This document shows positions 1-10,005 of a stretch of DNA of 64,000 bases, piece after piece. Below the pieces are notes generated by a model that was given only the letters and a program-made list of their open reading frames with translations, was not told the DNA's origin and did not search any database. The stretch lies in contig JAAALK010000286.1 of assembly GCA_019279435.1 (NCBI GenBank), positions 26,121,931 through 26,185,930 on the forward strand, in the 5' to 3' direction. How positions within the stretch are numbered: position 1 is the first letter of the stretch; the number at the start of each line of letters is the position of its first letter. This DNA is from Zizania palustris (lineage: Eukaryota > Streptophyta > Magnoliopsida > Poales > Poaceae). The position numbers and the translations under genes are program-made.

Positions 1-960
1 GTGCAAGCTAGGGCATTGGTCGGTAGCACCCGGGGCACTATAAGGACCGGTCTGAGGGATCCGTTGCAATACACTTCCGTACTAACCACAAGTCTAGTGG
101 GTAAGTCCTAACTAAGGTATGGGTTGTTCCAAACCGAGGCCACCAATTGGAGATGGGTCAAGTTGCACCTGCGGGTGACTTGTACCAATGTGGCGCAAAA
201 GGGGGTGCGACGTTAGCCGGGATACGGCCCGGCGCGCCGGCGAAACCTAGAGCGGGTGGTTATCGCTTGGAGCATCTCATATTGAGGTTTTGGCACGAGT
301 TCCCGTGAAATGGGTCATCTCGTTGGGATGAGTGCGTGCCTTGTGGGTACAGTAGTACATCTCTGATCAGAGTCATAAATCTTTTCGAAAAGCCGAGCCC
401 ACGGTCAAGGGCGGGTTGCGTAACATCCCACAGTTAGTCTACTTTGAAAATGTATGTGCATGTTGAATTGTCATGTAAGGACTGTTGTGCGAGGAGGTGA
501 AACGTACTCCTCGAGTTAGTGGATGTTGTTGATGTTCATGTCTACTTTTCCGCATAATTAAAATGTGATTACATTAAATGCAATAACTGTAAATGTACTT
601 TTCCGCACTTTGAGCCATTACCCTTCCTTGTTTATTACCTTGCATTATTATTTGCATTTGCGGTGGCTTGTTGAGTACTTTTTGTACTCATACCCGTTGG
701 ACCCCACAGAGGATACCTACTATGAAGACGGTCTGGAGTAGCGACCCAGTCGAGAAGAAAGATCCTGAAGAAGGAGTTCGTCATGCCGTTTTCCTAAAAT
801 ATTTTATTTGCTGCTTTTACTAAAGACAATGATGTAATAATTATGGTCTGCGTGCCATGAATACTGTATGATGTACGTATGTCGCATGATGAACCTCTTG
901 GATTATTGTTTTTCTTATGAAATTCAATAATGTCTCGATTTGATAAATCGGGGCGTGACA
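1..960 (+). repeat. 5' LTR of element A (3' portion only)
   Basis: This segment matches the last 960 bases of the 3' LTR (9046-10005) at a constant offset of 9045. It ends CGTGACA, directly before the primer-binding site. The window cuts off about 2.47 kb of its upstream part. It holds the GAGTAC/GTACTC hairpin at 672-690 and a short acidic reading frame ending in TAG at 739-741. Confidence 0.97.
672..690 (+). other. LTR hairpin GAGTAC-loop-GTACTC
   Basis: The inverted repeat is TGAGTAC, TTTTT, GTACTCA. The same hairpin occurs at 9717-9735 (3' LTR of A), 18993-19011 and 30060-30078 (both LTRs of C) and, with loop AAAT, at 37820-37837 on the other strand in the diverged element E. Its place near the 3' end of the LTR and its survival across families suggest a transcript-level role such as 3' end formation or dimerisation, but that is inference. 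Confidence 0.7.
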
Positions 961-963
961 AGA

Positions 964-976
964 TGGTATCAGAGCC
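964..976 (+). other. Primer-binding site, tRNA-Met type (element A)
   Basis: TGGTATCAGAGCC lies three bases after the LTR end. It complements the 3' end of plant initiator tRNA-Met and would prime minus-strand DNA synthesis. C has the same site at 19282-19294. Confidence 0.93.
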
Positions 977-1098
977 GACTCGACTGTAGGAAGCCAAACA
1001 GACCCGCCTAGCCACGGACCATAGGAAATTATTTCTCAAAAATCTAATTTACAAATTTTGTTCCTCTCCTCACTTTTATTCAACTTGCTGTTTTGTAG

Positions 1099-1881
1099 AT
1101 GCCAGTCTACCGGGTTCAAAGCTTCTGCCGACACTTTGAGGGCTTCGTCAGGGAACTCCGGATGATGCTCACATTCCTCGGGTTCCTCTTCGAACCCGAA
1201 TTCCAAGGGATCTACTTGGAGGAATTCGCCGGGCCTTGCGACGTCTCCCTCACCGTCCACGGCTCCGGAGAGCATCTGCCACCCTACACTACGGCACTTG
1301 GAGGCCCGACCTTCGACGTCGCGTGCCAACGAGTCGCCCTCCAGGCCCTCATGGAGCTGAGGATGATCTACGACGATCGTCTTCAGAACACATCCTTCCG
1401 GCTTGTGCCGAAGCGTACTCCCGGCGCCCACCGCAGTATCTACCACGGAGTTCACTCCGTGCGCGATCCAGCCATGGCCCGGCAGTCACGTCTTCTACAG
1501 GCTATGGATGATCTCCATACTGAGGCGGTGCTCGACGCCGACGAGCACCATGAGGCGGTCGAGTTTCTTCGTGAAGAAACGAAGAACTTGATCCAGCAGA
1601 ACGGCGAGCTGCAGCGCAAAATCATGCAGCTGCAGAAGGACATCGCTGAGATGGTCCCTCTCCTTCCGAGGAAGAGGAAGCCCATCCGTGAGCCCGTACC
1701 TCGCCCCAAGCGGATCCCACCTCACCCCTCCACCGCCGGACCATCTACCGCCAGCGTCCCTGCACCACGCCCCGGCCTCGTCTCCGACCCTACCATCGAG
1801 AACTTTCTCGAGCCCACCGTCCCTTCGGAGCCGCGCACTCGTGGTTCCGAGAGCACGGAGACTGCCTCCGGTGGCGAGTAG
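1099..1881 (+). CDS. ORF0 of Tekay element A (extra protein upstream of gag)
   Basis: An intact 260-residue frame lies between the primer site and gag. Residues 1-125 look globular, with conserved aromatic and hydrophobic positions. Residues about 129-186 form a likely amphipathic coiled coil rich in E, L, Q and K. A basic, nuclear-localisation-like patch (RKRKP at 191, PRPKR at 201) follows, then a Pro/Ser/Thr-rich tail. The ATG directly follows a T-rich stretch ending TTTTGTAG, which resembles a 3' splice site. The frame recurs intact in C (19417-20196) and degraded in E (35987-37272). Such an ORF is known in rice RIRE3/RIRE8-like elements; its function is unknown to me. It has no gag, protease or polymerase motif. 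Confidence 0.88.
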   Translation: MPVYRVQSFCRHFEGFVRELRMMLTFLGFLFEPEFQGIYLEEFAGPCDVSLTVHGSGEHLPPYTTALGGPTFDVACQRVALQALMELRMIYDDRLQNTSFRLVPKRTPGAHRSIYHGVHSVRDPAMARQSRLLQAMDDLHTEAVLDADEHHEAVEFLREETKNLIQQNGELQRKIMQLQKDIAEMVPLLPRKRKPIREPVPRPKRIPPHPSTAGPSTASVPAPRPGLVSDPTIENFLEPTVPSEPRTRGSESTETASGGE

Positions 1882-2066
1882 GCGTAGGAGTCGCTAGTTT
1901 AAAAATAAAAATTCATATGTGGTGCTACCCATGACGAGTGTGTCTTGGGTAGAATAAAAACTTGATTGTAATGAACATTTTACCACTGAAATTATTTATG
2001 AGATGGAGCTATTATCGTACATTGTTTTGTCAATTCGTTTGTCTTATGACTATACATATTCAGAAG

Positions 2067-5000
2067 ATGGCCGACCACCAGAACACCGGCTCCAACAACG
2101 GAGCAGGAGGGAGCCGAGATGCACCTGAGGGAGTTGTACCTCACTGGGGTGCGACAGGCCCACGTCAGTCTGGGTCGCCTTCCGCCAACCACCCCACCTT
2201 GGCGGAAATGATGGCAAACCAGAATCACCTGATCACCGCCCTCCTCACCCAAATGCAGCACCAACAGGCTCAGTTGGACCGTCTGCAGAATGGGGAGCCC
2301 GCCCCTCGCGCACCAGCACCCGCGGCCGCTCCGCAACTCTCCGAGTTCTTGCGTGTGCGCCCGCCCGTCTTCTCGAGCACGACCAACCCGATGGAGGCCG
2401 GAGATTGGCTCCGCACCATCGAGAAGAAGCTCGACCTCCTCCCCTGCACAGACCGGGAGCGAGTGGCCTTCGCCACTCATCAACTCCAGGGTCCCGCCGC
2501 CGAGTGGTGGGACAACTACCGTGCGTCCCAGCCGGAGGGCCACATGGTGACTTGGGCGGAGTTCACCATCGCCTTTCGTGCCGCCCACGTCCCCGCCGGT
2601 GTCATCGCGGTCAAACAGCAGGAGTTCCGCGACCTGCAGCAGGGCAACAGGACTGTCATGGAGTACCTCCATGAGTTCAACCGCCTCGCACGCTACGCAC
2701 CGGAGGAAGTGCGCACCGACGCCCTCCGCCAAGCCAAGTTCCTCAGGGGACTTAAGGATGAGCTGTCCATCCAGCTCGTCGCCGCCGACTTCGCCGATTT
2801 CCAGCGGCTGGTCAACAAAGCGCTCATCCAAGAGACTGAGCAGAACAAGCTGGACCTCAAGAAGAGGAAGATGATCGCCTTCAAGCACCAGCAGGCGAAC
2901 ACTCAGAGGCCCCGCTTCGTCCCTCCGCCACCAGCGCCCGCCTACCATCCTCGGCCCGCCTACAGGCCACCTCATGCAGCCGGTGGATCCAACGCCGGGC
3001 ATCCTCGCCCCGCTCCACCAGCTCCGGCCGCTCAGCCCGCACCGGCCACCAAAGCCCCGATCTTGAGGGATCGCCAAGGAAGGCCGGTCGTCTGCTTCAA
3101 CTGCCGCAAGGAGGGGCACTACTCCCACCAGTGTCCCCACCCCAAACGGCCCCAGGGCGCGGCGCCCAACCAGGCGGTGCGAGCCCGCGTAAACCACGTC
3201 AACGCGGAGGAAGCTCAGGAGGCGCCAGAAGTCGTGCTCGGTACGTTTACTGTGAATTCCGTACCGGCCTTGATATTGTTTGACTCTGGAGCGACACACT
3301 CCTTCGTCTCCAAGGATTTCGTAAAATCACATGGACTGGACGTACTTCCGCTACCCACACCCATGGTTATTACTACTCCCGGCAACAAGACCTTAGCCCG
3401 CTTATATAGCCCTAAGGTTCAGATTGAGATCCTAGGAGTATTGTTTCGAGCCGAGCCAGTTCTCATCCAATGCACCGGACTTGATTTCATCCTAGGGATG
3501 GATTGGTTGATGAAGCATAAAGGTGTGATCAACTGTGCCAACAAATCCGTCACAGTGACCAACCCAGAAGGCGAGGTCGTTACCTTTCGTATGACCAGTC
3601 GCAAGCCGCTCAGTGCGTCCCTTCACTCTTTGGCCCTTGAAGAAGTACCCATAGTCAAGGAGTTCGCGGACGTCTTTCCTGAAGATCTACCGGGAATGCC
3701 TCCCAAGCGAGACATCGAATTCAGGATCGAGCTTGTCCCCGGCACCACTCCAATTTCCAAGCGCCCATACCGGATGGCCGCCAATGAACTAGCTGAGGTC
3801 AAAGCCAATATTGAAGACCTAGAGCAGAAAGGGTACATCCGACCAAGTACCTCACCCTGGGGTGCACCGGTCATATTTGCCATGAAGAAAGACAAGACCA
3901 AGAGGATGTGCGTGGACTATAGAGCCTTGAACGACGTAACCATCAAGAACAAATACCCATTGCCTCGGATCGACGACCTGTTCGATCAGCTGAAAGGATC
4001 CTCGGTGTTTTCCAAGATCGACCTCAGGTCAGGTTATCACCAGTTAAGGATCAGGGAGGAAGATATACCCAAGACTGCTTTCACCTCCCGCTATGGACTC
4101 TACGAGTACACTGTGATGTCGTTCGGACTCACGAATGCCCCGGCCTTCTTCATGAACATGATGAACAATGTATTCATGGAGTTCTTGGACAAGTTCATCG
4201 TGGTATTCATCGACGATATCCTCGTTTACTCCAAGACCAAGGAGGAACACGAGACTCACCTCCGTCTGACCCTCGGAAAGCTAAGGGAGCAGCAACTATA
4301 CGCCAAATACAGCAAATGCGAATTTTGGTCGTCTGAGGTGAAATTCCTCGGCCATGTCATATCTGCCGGAGGAATAGCAGTGGACCCAACCACCGTTGAA
4401 GCGGTAACCAACTGGCTACAGCCAACGACCGTGACCGAGATCCGGAGTTTTCTCGGATTGGCCGGATACTACCGCCGGTTCATCGAGAATTTTTCCAAGA
4501 TCGCCAAGCCTATGACCAGACTTCTGCAGAAAGAGGTGAAGTTTGACTGGACCCCCGACTGCGAAGAGAGCTTCCAGACTCTCAAGAAGAAGCTCGTGTC
4601 AGCCCCCATTCTGACTCTGCCAGACATCCGGAAAGACTTTCACGTCTACTGCGATGCCTCTCGTCAAGGATTGGGATGCGTCTTAATGCAAGAAGGGAAG
4701 GTGATATCCTACGCCTCCCGGCAGTTGAGACCACATGAGCTGAGCTACCCAACTCACGACCTGGAACTAGCAGCCGTGGTTCATGCCTTGAAGATATGGA
4801 GGCATTACCTTGTGGGGAATCGGTGTGAGGTCTTCACCGACCACAAGAGCCTCAAGTACATATTCACCCAACCAGATCTGAATCTCAGGCAAAGGAGATG
4901 GTTGGAACTGATCAAGGATTACGACTTGGGCATCCATTATCATCCGGGCAAAGCGAATGTGGTGGCAGATGCCCTCAGTCGAAAAGGGTACTGCAACGCC

Positions 5001-6533
5001 ATCATGGTTCAGGACCAAGCTCCTTTACTGTATAAGGAGATGGAAAGGTTAAACTTGGGAATCACCACCCGAGAGTACCTCGCTGCCTTGGAATCTCGGC
5101 CTGTCTTAATAGACCAGATCCGAGAGAAGCAGAAGGAAGACCCGGACATCCTGGAGATCCAGCAAAACATGAGGAAGGGTAAAGCCCCCGGATTCTCCGA
5201 GGACGAACATGGTACCATTTGGTTCGGAAACCGAGTATGCGTACCCAACCTACCTGAGTTGAAGACTCTCATCCTTCAAGAAGCCCACGATACTCTATAC
5301 TCCATTCACCCCGGGAGTACAAAGATGTACCAAGACCTGAAGGAAAAATATTGGTGGGTCAGTATGAAGAGAGAGATAGCTGAGTATGTGGCCAAGTGCG
5401 ACACATGCCGGCGAGTCAAGGCAGAGCATCAGAGACCTGCCGGACTTCTTCAACCTCTCAAAGTCCCTGAATGGAAGTGGGAAGAGATAGGAATGGACTT
5501 CATCACGGGACTGCCCAGGACCCAAGCTGGTCATGATTCTATCTGGGTGATCGTCGATCGACTCACCAAGGTAGCTCACTTCGTTCCGGTCAAGACAACT
5601 TACACCGTCGCCAAGTTGGCTGAGTTATATATGACCCGGATCGTGTGCCTCCACGGAGTTCCCAAGAAGATTGTATCTGACCGCGGGAGTCAGTTTACCT
5701 CCAAGTTTTGGAAGAACCTTCAAGAGGAACTCGGCACCCGGCTGAACTTTAGCACCGCCTATCATCCACAGACCGACGGTCAAACCGAAAGGGTCAACCA
5801 GATATTGGAGGATATGCTTAGAGCTTGTGCTCTAGACTTTGGCGGAATGTGGGACAAGAACTTACCTTATGCGGAGTTCTCCTACAACAACAGCTATCAG
5901 GCCAGCCTGCAAATGTCCCCGTTCGAAGCACTCTATGGGCGTAAGTGCAGAACGCCGTTGCTCTGGGATCAAACCGGAGAATCACAACTGTTCGGGACAG
6001 ATTTATTGAGAGAAGCCGAAGAGAAAGTTAAGATCATAAGAGACCGGCTGAAGGCAGCCCAATCCAGACAAAAGAGCTACGCCGATAACCGTCGAAGAGA
6101 TCTAGCCTTTGAGGAGGGCGATTATGTCTACCTCCGAGTCACTCCCCTCCGTGGCACTCAAAGGTTCAACATGAAGGGCAAACTAGCACCCCGCTACGTC
6201 GGACCTTTCCAGATCCTCCATCGACAAGGAGAAGTGGCATATCAACTTGAACTGCCTCCATCCTTGGCAGGCGTTCATGATGTGTTCCATGTCTCGCAGC
6301 TAAAGAAGTGTCTCCGTGTGCCCACCGAGCAAGCCGACCTTCAGCAGCTTAATGTCCAAGAAGACTTGACCTACATAGAGAGGCCCGTCAAGATCTTGGA
6401 AACTAAGGAGAGAGTAACCAGAAGTCGCGTCGTCCGCTTCTGCAAAGTCCAATGGAACAACCATCCCGCCGAAGAAGCCACTTGGGAAAAAGAAGACGAG
6501 CTAAAAGCCCAGTACCCCGAGCTATTCGAGTAA
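2067..6533 (+). CDS. Gag-Pol polyprotein with chromodomain, element A
   Basis: One uninterrupted frame of 1488 residues from the chosen ATG. An in-frame ATG 105 bases upstream is less likely, because the MADHQ start is also kept in C. Order: gag core about residues 110-275; CCHC zinc knuckle (CFNCRKEGHYSHQC) at 343-356; aspartic protease DSGA at 406; reverse transcriptase about 560-740 with FIDD at 714-717; RNase H about 830-950 (catalytic D near 863); integrase HHCC zinc finger from about 1074; DDE triad D1144, D1205, E1241 with the expected 35-residue D-E spacing; GPF module near 1377; C-terminal chromodomain about 1438-1488. It would build the particle, copy the RNA and integrate the DNA, the chromodomain biasing sites towards modified histones. 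No stop or frameshift is seen, so it may be functional. Confidence 0.97.
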   Translation: MADHQNTGSNNGAGGSRDAPEGVVPHWGATGPRQSGSPSANHPTLAEMMANQNHLITALLTQMQHQQAQLDRLQNGEPAPRAPAPAAAPQLSEFLRVRPPVFSSTTNPMEAGDWLRTIEKKLDLLPCTDRERVAFATHQLQGPAAEWWDNYRASQPEGHMVTWAEFTIAFRAAHVPAGVIAVKQQEFRDLQQGNRTVMEYLHEFNRLARYAPEEVRTDALRQAKFLRGLKDELSIQLVAADFADFQRLVNKALIQETEQNKLDLKKRKMIAFKHQQANTQRPRFVPPPPAPAYHPRPAYRPPHAAGGSNAGHPRPAPPAPAAQPAPATKAPILRDRQGRPVVCFNCRKEGHYSHQCPHPKRPQGAAPNQAVRARVNHVNAEEAQEAPEVVLGTFTVNSVPALILFDSGATHSFVSKDFVKSHGLDVLPLPTPMVITTPGNKTLARLYSPKVQIEILGVLFRAEPVLIQCTGLDFILGMDWLMKHKGVINCANKSVTVTNPEGEVVTFRMTSRKPLSASLHSLALEEVPIVKEFADVFPEDLPGMPPKRDIEFRIELVPGTTPISKRPYRMAANELAEVKANIEDLEQKGYIRPSTSPWGAPVIFAMKKDKTKRMCVDYRALNDVTIKNKYPLPRIDDLFDQLKGSSVFSKIDLRSGYHQLRIREEDIPKTAFTSRYGLYEYTVMSFGLTNAPAFFMNMMNNVFMEFLDKFIVVFIDDILVYSKTKEEHETHLRLTLGKLREQQLYAKYSKCEFWSSEVKFLGHVISAGGIAVDPTTVEAVTNWLQPTTVTEIRSFLGLAGYYRRFIENFSKIAKPMTRLLQKEVKFDWTPDCEESFQTLKKKLVSAPILTLPDIRKDFHVYCDASRQGLGCVLMQEGKVISYASRQLRPHELSYPTHDLELAAVVHALKIWRHYLVGNRCEVFTDHKSLKYIFTQPDLNLRQRRWLELIKDYDLGIHYHPGKANVVADALSRKGYCNAIMVQDQAPLLYKEMERLNLGITTREYLAALESRPVLIDQIREKQKEDPDILEIQQNMRKGKAPGFSEDEHGTIWFGNRVCVPNLPELKTLILQEAHDTLYSIHPGSTKMYQDLKEKYWWVSMKREIAEYVAKCDTCRRVKAEHQRPAGLLQPLKVPEWKWEEIGMDFITGLPRTQAGHDSIWVIVDRLTKVAHFVPVKTTYTVAKLAELYMTRIVCLHGVPKKIVSDRGSQFTSKFWKNLQEELGTRLNFSTAYHPQTDGQTERVNQILEDMLRACALDFGGMWDKNLPYAEFSYNNSYQASLQMSPFEALYGRKCRTPLLWDQTGESQLFGTDLLREAEEKVKIIRDRLKAAQSRQKSYADNRRRDLAFEEGDYVYLRVTPLRGTQRFNMKGKLAPRYVGPFQILHRQGEVAYQLELPPSLAGVHDVFHVSQLKKCLRVPTEQADLQQLNVQEDLTYIERPVKILETKERVTRSRVVRFCKVQWNNHPAEEATWEKEDELKAQYPELFE

Positions 6534-6562
6534 CGTTCCAATCTCGAGGACGAGATTCTTGT

Positions 6563-6576
6563 AAGGGGGATAGGTT
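6563..6576 (+). other. Polypurine tract, element A
   Basis: AAGGGGGATAGGTT lies directly before the 3' LTR and would prime plus-strand synthesis. The equivalent tract in C is at 26902-26915. Confidence 0.85.
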
Positions 6577-7345
6577 TGTAACACCCCAAATTTTCAAGAC
6601 AATAAATATATTATTAAATTCAATTTCTTGGAATTATTATTTCTGAAAATACTTTTAAATCCCTTTTATACCCTTTTGAACTACAACATAGAGTAGATGA
6701 CCAAATTAGGAGGTGAAACTTTTTGTATATGATCCTAAGGCCAAAAGATAATTTTGAGAATTTTTATAAATTTTTACCAGCCTTGGAAGTAGCCCTAATC
6801 TTTTAATCTATTTTCTGGAATTAATTTTATTCAGAAAAACATTAGAACAGTATTGGGCCGTTTCCCCCTCCCTTCTCTCTCTCCCGGCCGGCCCAACCCA
6901 CTCCCACCCGCGCGCGCCTTCTGACCAGTGGAGCCCACCCGTCAGTGAGCCCCTCTCCTCTCACGCGCGCACCCGACGCCTTGGCCCCACCTGTCGGCGC
7001 CAACTTTCTCCCCTCGCGCCCGAGCCCGACCCCACCCGTCAGTCGCCCGTTCGCTCGCTCGCGTTCGCTGGCTTGTGGCCCCCGCCTGTCAGACCCGTCG
7101 TCAACCTCTCGCCACCGCCCCCAAATCCCGCCGGCCGACGACCTCGCCCTCGGATTCGCCTCGCCGACGCGTCCCCCATTAAATTGCCGCCATAACTCGG
7201 TCCCCCGCGTCGCGCCGACCGTTTCCCCGCTTTAACCCTCGCGTTTATGCCACGGGATCGCCGCTCCGCGTGCATGGCCGAGCCATCGCCGGCGAGTAAA
7301 GGCCCTCTGGCCGGTTTCCTTGCATGCGACCCCCGCCGGTGACCC

Positions 7346-7352
7346 TATTTAA
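7346..7352 (+). promoter_or_regulatory. Possible LTR TATA box, element A
   Basis: TATTTAA sits in a sharply GC-rich region, followed by a pyrimidine-rich stretch suitable for a start site. C has TATTTAA in its 3' LTR (about 27687-27693), while its 5' LTR carries TATCTAA near 16619. This would put the RNA start in mid-LTR and leave a 5' leader of about 2.6 kb. The start site itself is not shown by sequence. Confidence 0.4.
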
Positions 7353-8635
7353 CCCCCCTGCCTCCGCCGCGTTCGACCCCCACGCTCAATCGCCTCGAGA
7401 ACGAACAGAGCGCCCCTACTTCGCCCTTGAGCATTTTCTCCCTGCTTCGCCTCCGGCCGCCCCTCGCCGTCGCCTCGGACCACCCCGGCCCTCGCCTCCG
7501 CCACCGTCGTGACCGCCAGGACGTCCCCTACCTCGGCCACGTCCCCGCCGGTCAAGGACGTCGCCGGAACCCCATCGCCGACGAGGAGCCCGAAGTGCTT
7601 CGCCGTCTACCCTCGCCGCCGACCACTTCCCGTCGACCCCTCGCCTCGCCTAAGGTACCATCATGACCGCCGTAGTGTCCTCTTTCCATTTCTAGGCTTA
7701 GCTAGGACCGCCGTCGCTCGCCGTGGCCGTTGGCCCGCTCGCCGTCGTCGGAGAAGACGACCGGCACGGGTCGAGTACCCGTGCCGTGTCGGATTCGATC
7801 CGCGCCGCGCGATCCAGATCTAACGGCCCAGATTTAATCCCTCGTGCGATTTAATCAGCGCCGTCGGATCTGAGTGAAGCGGTACGTTTTAATCTCGTGC
7901 GTCCATCTGTATTTAAAACCCGCGTTTAATCCTGTGCGTCCACGTGGTACCGGTTCGCACGTTTTAATCCTGGCCGTCCGTAGCGACTTAACCCTCCCGC
8001 CTCGCGCCTGGCCACCGGATCTAGATCCGACGGTCCAGATCGACCCGGCGCACGCGCACAGTGCGCGGGTTCACCGTGGGCCTGGCTCACCGTGGACCCG
8101 AGAGGTTTAAAATTTGAAAATAAAATTCCAGAAATGCTTTTAAACTTGTAAAATTCATATCTAATGCATTTGGACTCTAAAAATTGCCATTTCAATTTTA
8201 GAAAATTCATAAAATTATTCTCTACATATTTATGCAATAAAAACAGTAGGTTTATTTGGACATTTTCATGTTTATTTAAATAAGTATTCAAATACCCTTA
8301 GGATTTAAATGTGAATTTCAATATTTAAATCCCAGAAAAATTGTATAATTGTCCTTTACTGTTAAAACACTAAAACCACTAGGTTTCCTATAAATCAATT
8401 GAACTAAATTGGTTAGAAAACCCAATGTAGGGTTATGCCCACTTAAATACTCTTTTATGAAAAACAATGATTTATTTAGATTCACTTTAAATTAATGGAG
8501 GAATAAATTTCAGAACTTTAATATCTGAATTTATTTTATTTTTAATCCAACCAACCTTAACTTATATGATTGCAATGTAATGTTATATGGTTTGATTGAA
8601 TGTGGTACTCTTTTTATTTGACTTTATATTAAAAA

Positions 8636-8701
8636 GACTACGACGTCGCCGAGGAGCCGGAGTACTTCCCGGAAGTTCCTCCCTCCCCATTCGCTGAACA
8701 A
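8636..8701 (+). other. Exon-like acidic reading frame in Tekay LTR with GC-type splice donor
   Basis: A T-rich stretch ending AAAAAG is followed by a frame reading DYDVAEEPEYFP... and ending at CAAG|GCAAGT, a strong GC-AG type 5' splice site. The counterparts in C (about 17908-17974 and 28975-29041) differ mainly by substitutions and keep the frame. In the diverged element E (about 39211-39280, - strand) a frame with DV, DPEYYP and QGKSP at comparable positions ends at the same CAAGGCAAGT. An acidic second segment with a stop follows downstream in each LTR (701-741 in A; 37690-37800 in E), each preceded by a CACAG or CCTAG acceptor-like site. Confidence 0.5.
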
Positions 8702-10005
8702 GGCAAGTCACCAAACCAATCTTTTGAGCATATTGAACCCATGTTTGATTAAACTATCGTTAAAACACATAGGTTATATATGCATTAGTCAAATGAACCC
8801 TTACAATATATTTATTTAGGATCCCCCGACCTTGATGTGCAACCCAAGCCATGCTCTCTAGCCTAAACTCCTTGTCACCATATGATATATGTTATTAGCT
8901 AGTGTCCAATGTATCGACACGATCGCTATAGGATAAAAATGAGTCGTAGTACTTGGTTCTACTATATGATCCCCATGGTTTCTTATCTATGGAATTCTGT
9001 CGGTGTTGGAGTTATGGTTGTGAGTGAATGCATGGTGGGTTCCGGGTGCAAGCTAGGGCATTGGTCGGTAGCACCCGGGGCACTATAAGGACCGGTCTGA
9101 GGGATCCGTTGCAATACACTTCCGTACTAACCACAAGTCTAGTGGGTAAGTCCTAACTAAGGTATGGGTTGTTCCAAACCGAGGCCACCAATTGGAGATG
9201 GGTCAAGTTGCACCTGCGGGTGACTTGTACCAATGTGGCGCAAAAGGGGGTGCGACGTTAGCCGGGATACGGCCCGGCGCGCCGGCGAAACCTAGAGCGG
9301 GTGGTTATCGCTTGGAGCATCTCATATTGAGGTTTTGGCACGAGTTCCCGTGAAATGGGTCATCTCGTTGGGATGAGTGCGTGCCTTGTGGGTACAGTAG
9401 TACATCTCTGATCAGAGTCATAAATCTTTTCGAAAAGCCGAGCCCACGGTCAAGGGCGGGTTGCGTAACATCCCACAGTTAGTCTACTTTGAAAATGTAT
9501 GTGCATGTTGAATTGTCATGTAAGGACTGTTGTGCGAGGAGGTGAAACGTACTCCTCGAGTTAGTGGATGTTGTTGATGTTCATGTCTACTTTTCCGCAT
9601 AATTAAAATGTGATTACATTAAATGCAATAACTGTAAATGTACTTTTCCGCACTTTGAGCCATTACCCTTCCTTGTTTATTACCTTGCATTATTATTTGC
9701 ATTTGCGGTGGCTTGTTGAGTACTTTTTGTACTCATACCCGTTGGACCCCACAGAGGATACCTACTATGAAGACGGTCTGGAGTAGCGACCCAGTCGAGA
9801 AGAAAGATCCTGAAGAAGGAGTTCGTCATGCCGTTTTCCTAAAATATTTTATTTGCTGCTTTTACTAAAGACAATGATGTAATAATTATGGTCTGCGTGC
9901 CATGAATACTGTATGATGTACGTATGTCGCATGATGAACCTCTTGGATTATTGTTTTTCTTATGAAATTCAATAATGTCTCGATTTGATAAATCGGGGCG
10001 TGACA

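Larger units (their letters stand above)
1..10005 (+). mobile_element. Element A: Ty3/gypsy Tekay-type chromovirus, nearly complete, young
   Basis: The order is 5' LTR (only its last 960 bases are in the window), tRNA-Met primer site, ORF0, one gag-pol frame with chromodomain, polypurine tract, and a 3' LTR at 6577-10005. Positions 1-960 match 9046-10005 with no difference that I can see by eye and no indel, so the insertion is recent. The LTRs begin TGTAACACCCC and end CGTGACA. The element interrupts the RT/RNase H region of a Ty1/copia Sirevirus: copia coding sequence starts at the first base after the LTR. The likely 3' target-site duplication is GCACA at 10006-10010; its partner lies outside the window. 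ORF0 plus a C-terminal chromodomain places it in the Tekay/Del lineage, with an organisation like rice RIRE3/RIRE8 as I recall it. Confidence 0.96.
6577..10005 (+). repeat. 3' LTR of element A (3429 bp)
   Basis: TGTAACACCCC...CGTGACA. The first about 350 bases are AT-rich, followed by a very GC-rich block (about 6860-7830) with a TATTTAA box, then AT-rich sequence holding an exon-like acidic reading frame (8636-8701), then about 1 kb shared with positions 1-960. Open frames in the GC-rich block look like composition artefacts: they differ between A and C and have no family signature. Confidence 0.97.

Noticed and set aside
964..976. tRNA-Met gene at the primer-binding sites
   Set aside because: Only the stretch complementary to the tRNA 3' end is present. 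No cloverleaf or Pol III boxes.
1992..3299. 435-residue open frame on the - strand opposite gag of element A
   Set aside because: Shadow of a GC-rich coding frame. No family signature, and the equivalent frame in C is broken.
7039..7823. Several open frames in the GC-rich block of the Tekay LTRs
   Set aside because: Low-complexity Pro/Arg-rich translations from GC-rich sequence in several frames. They are not conserved as protein between A and C, and no motif is seen.
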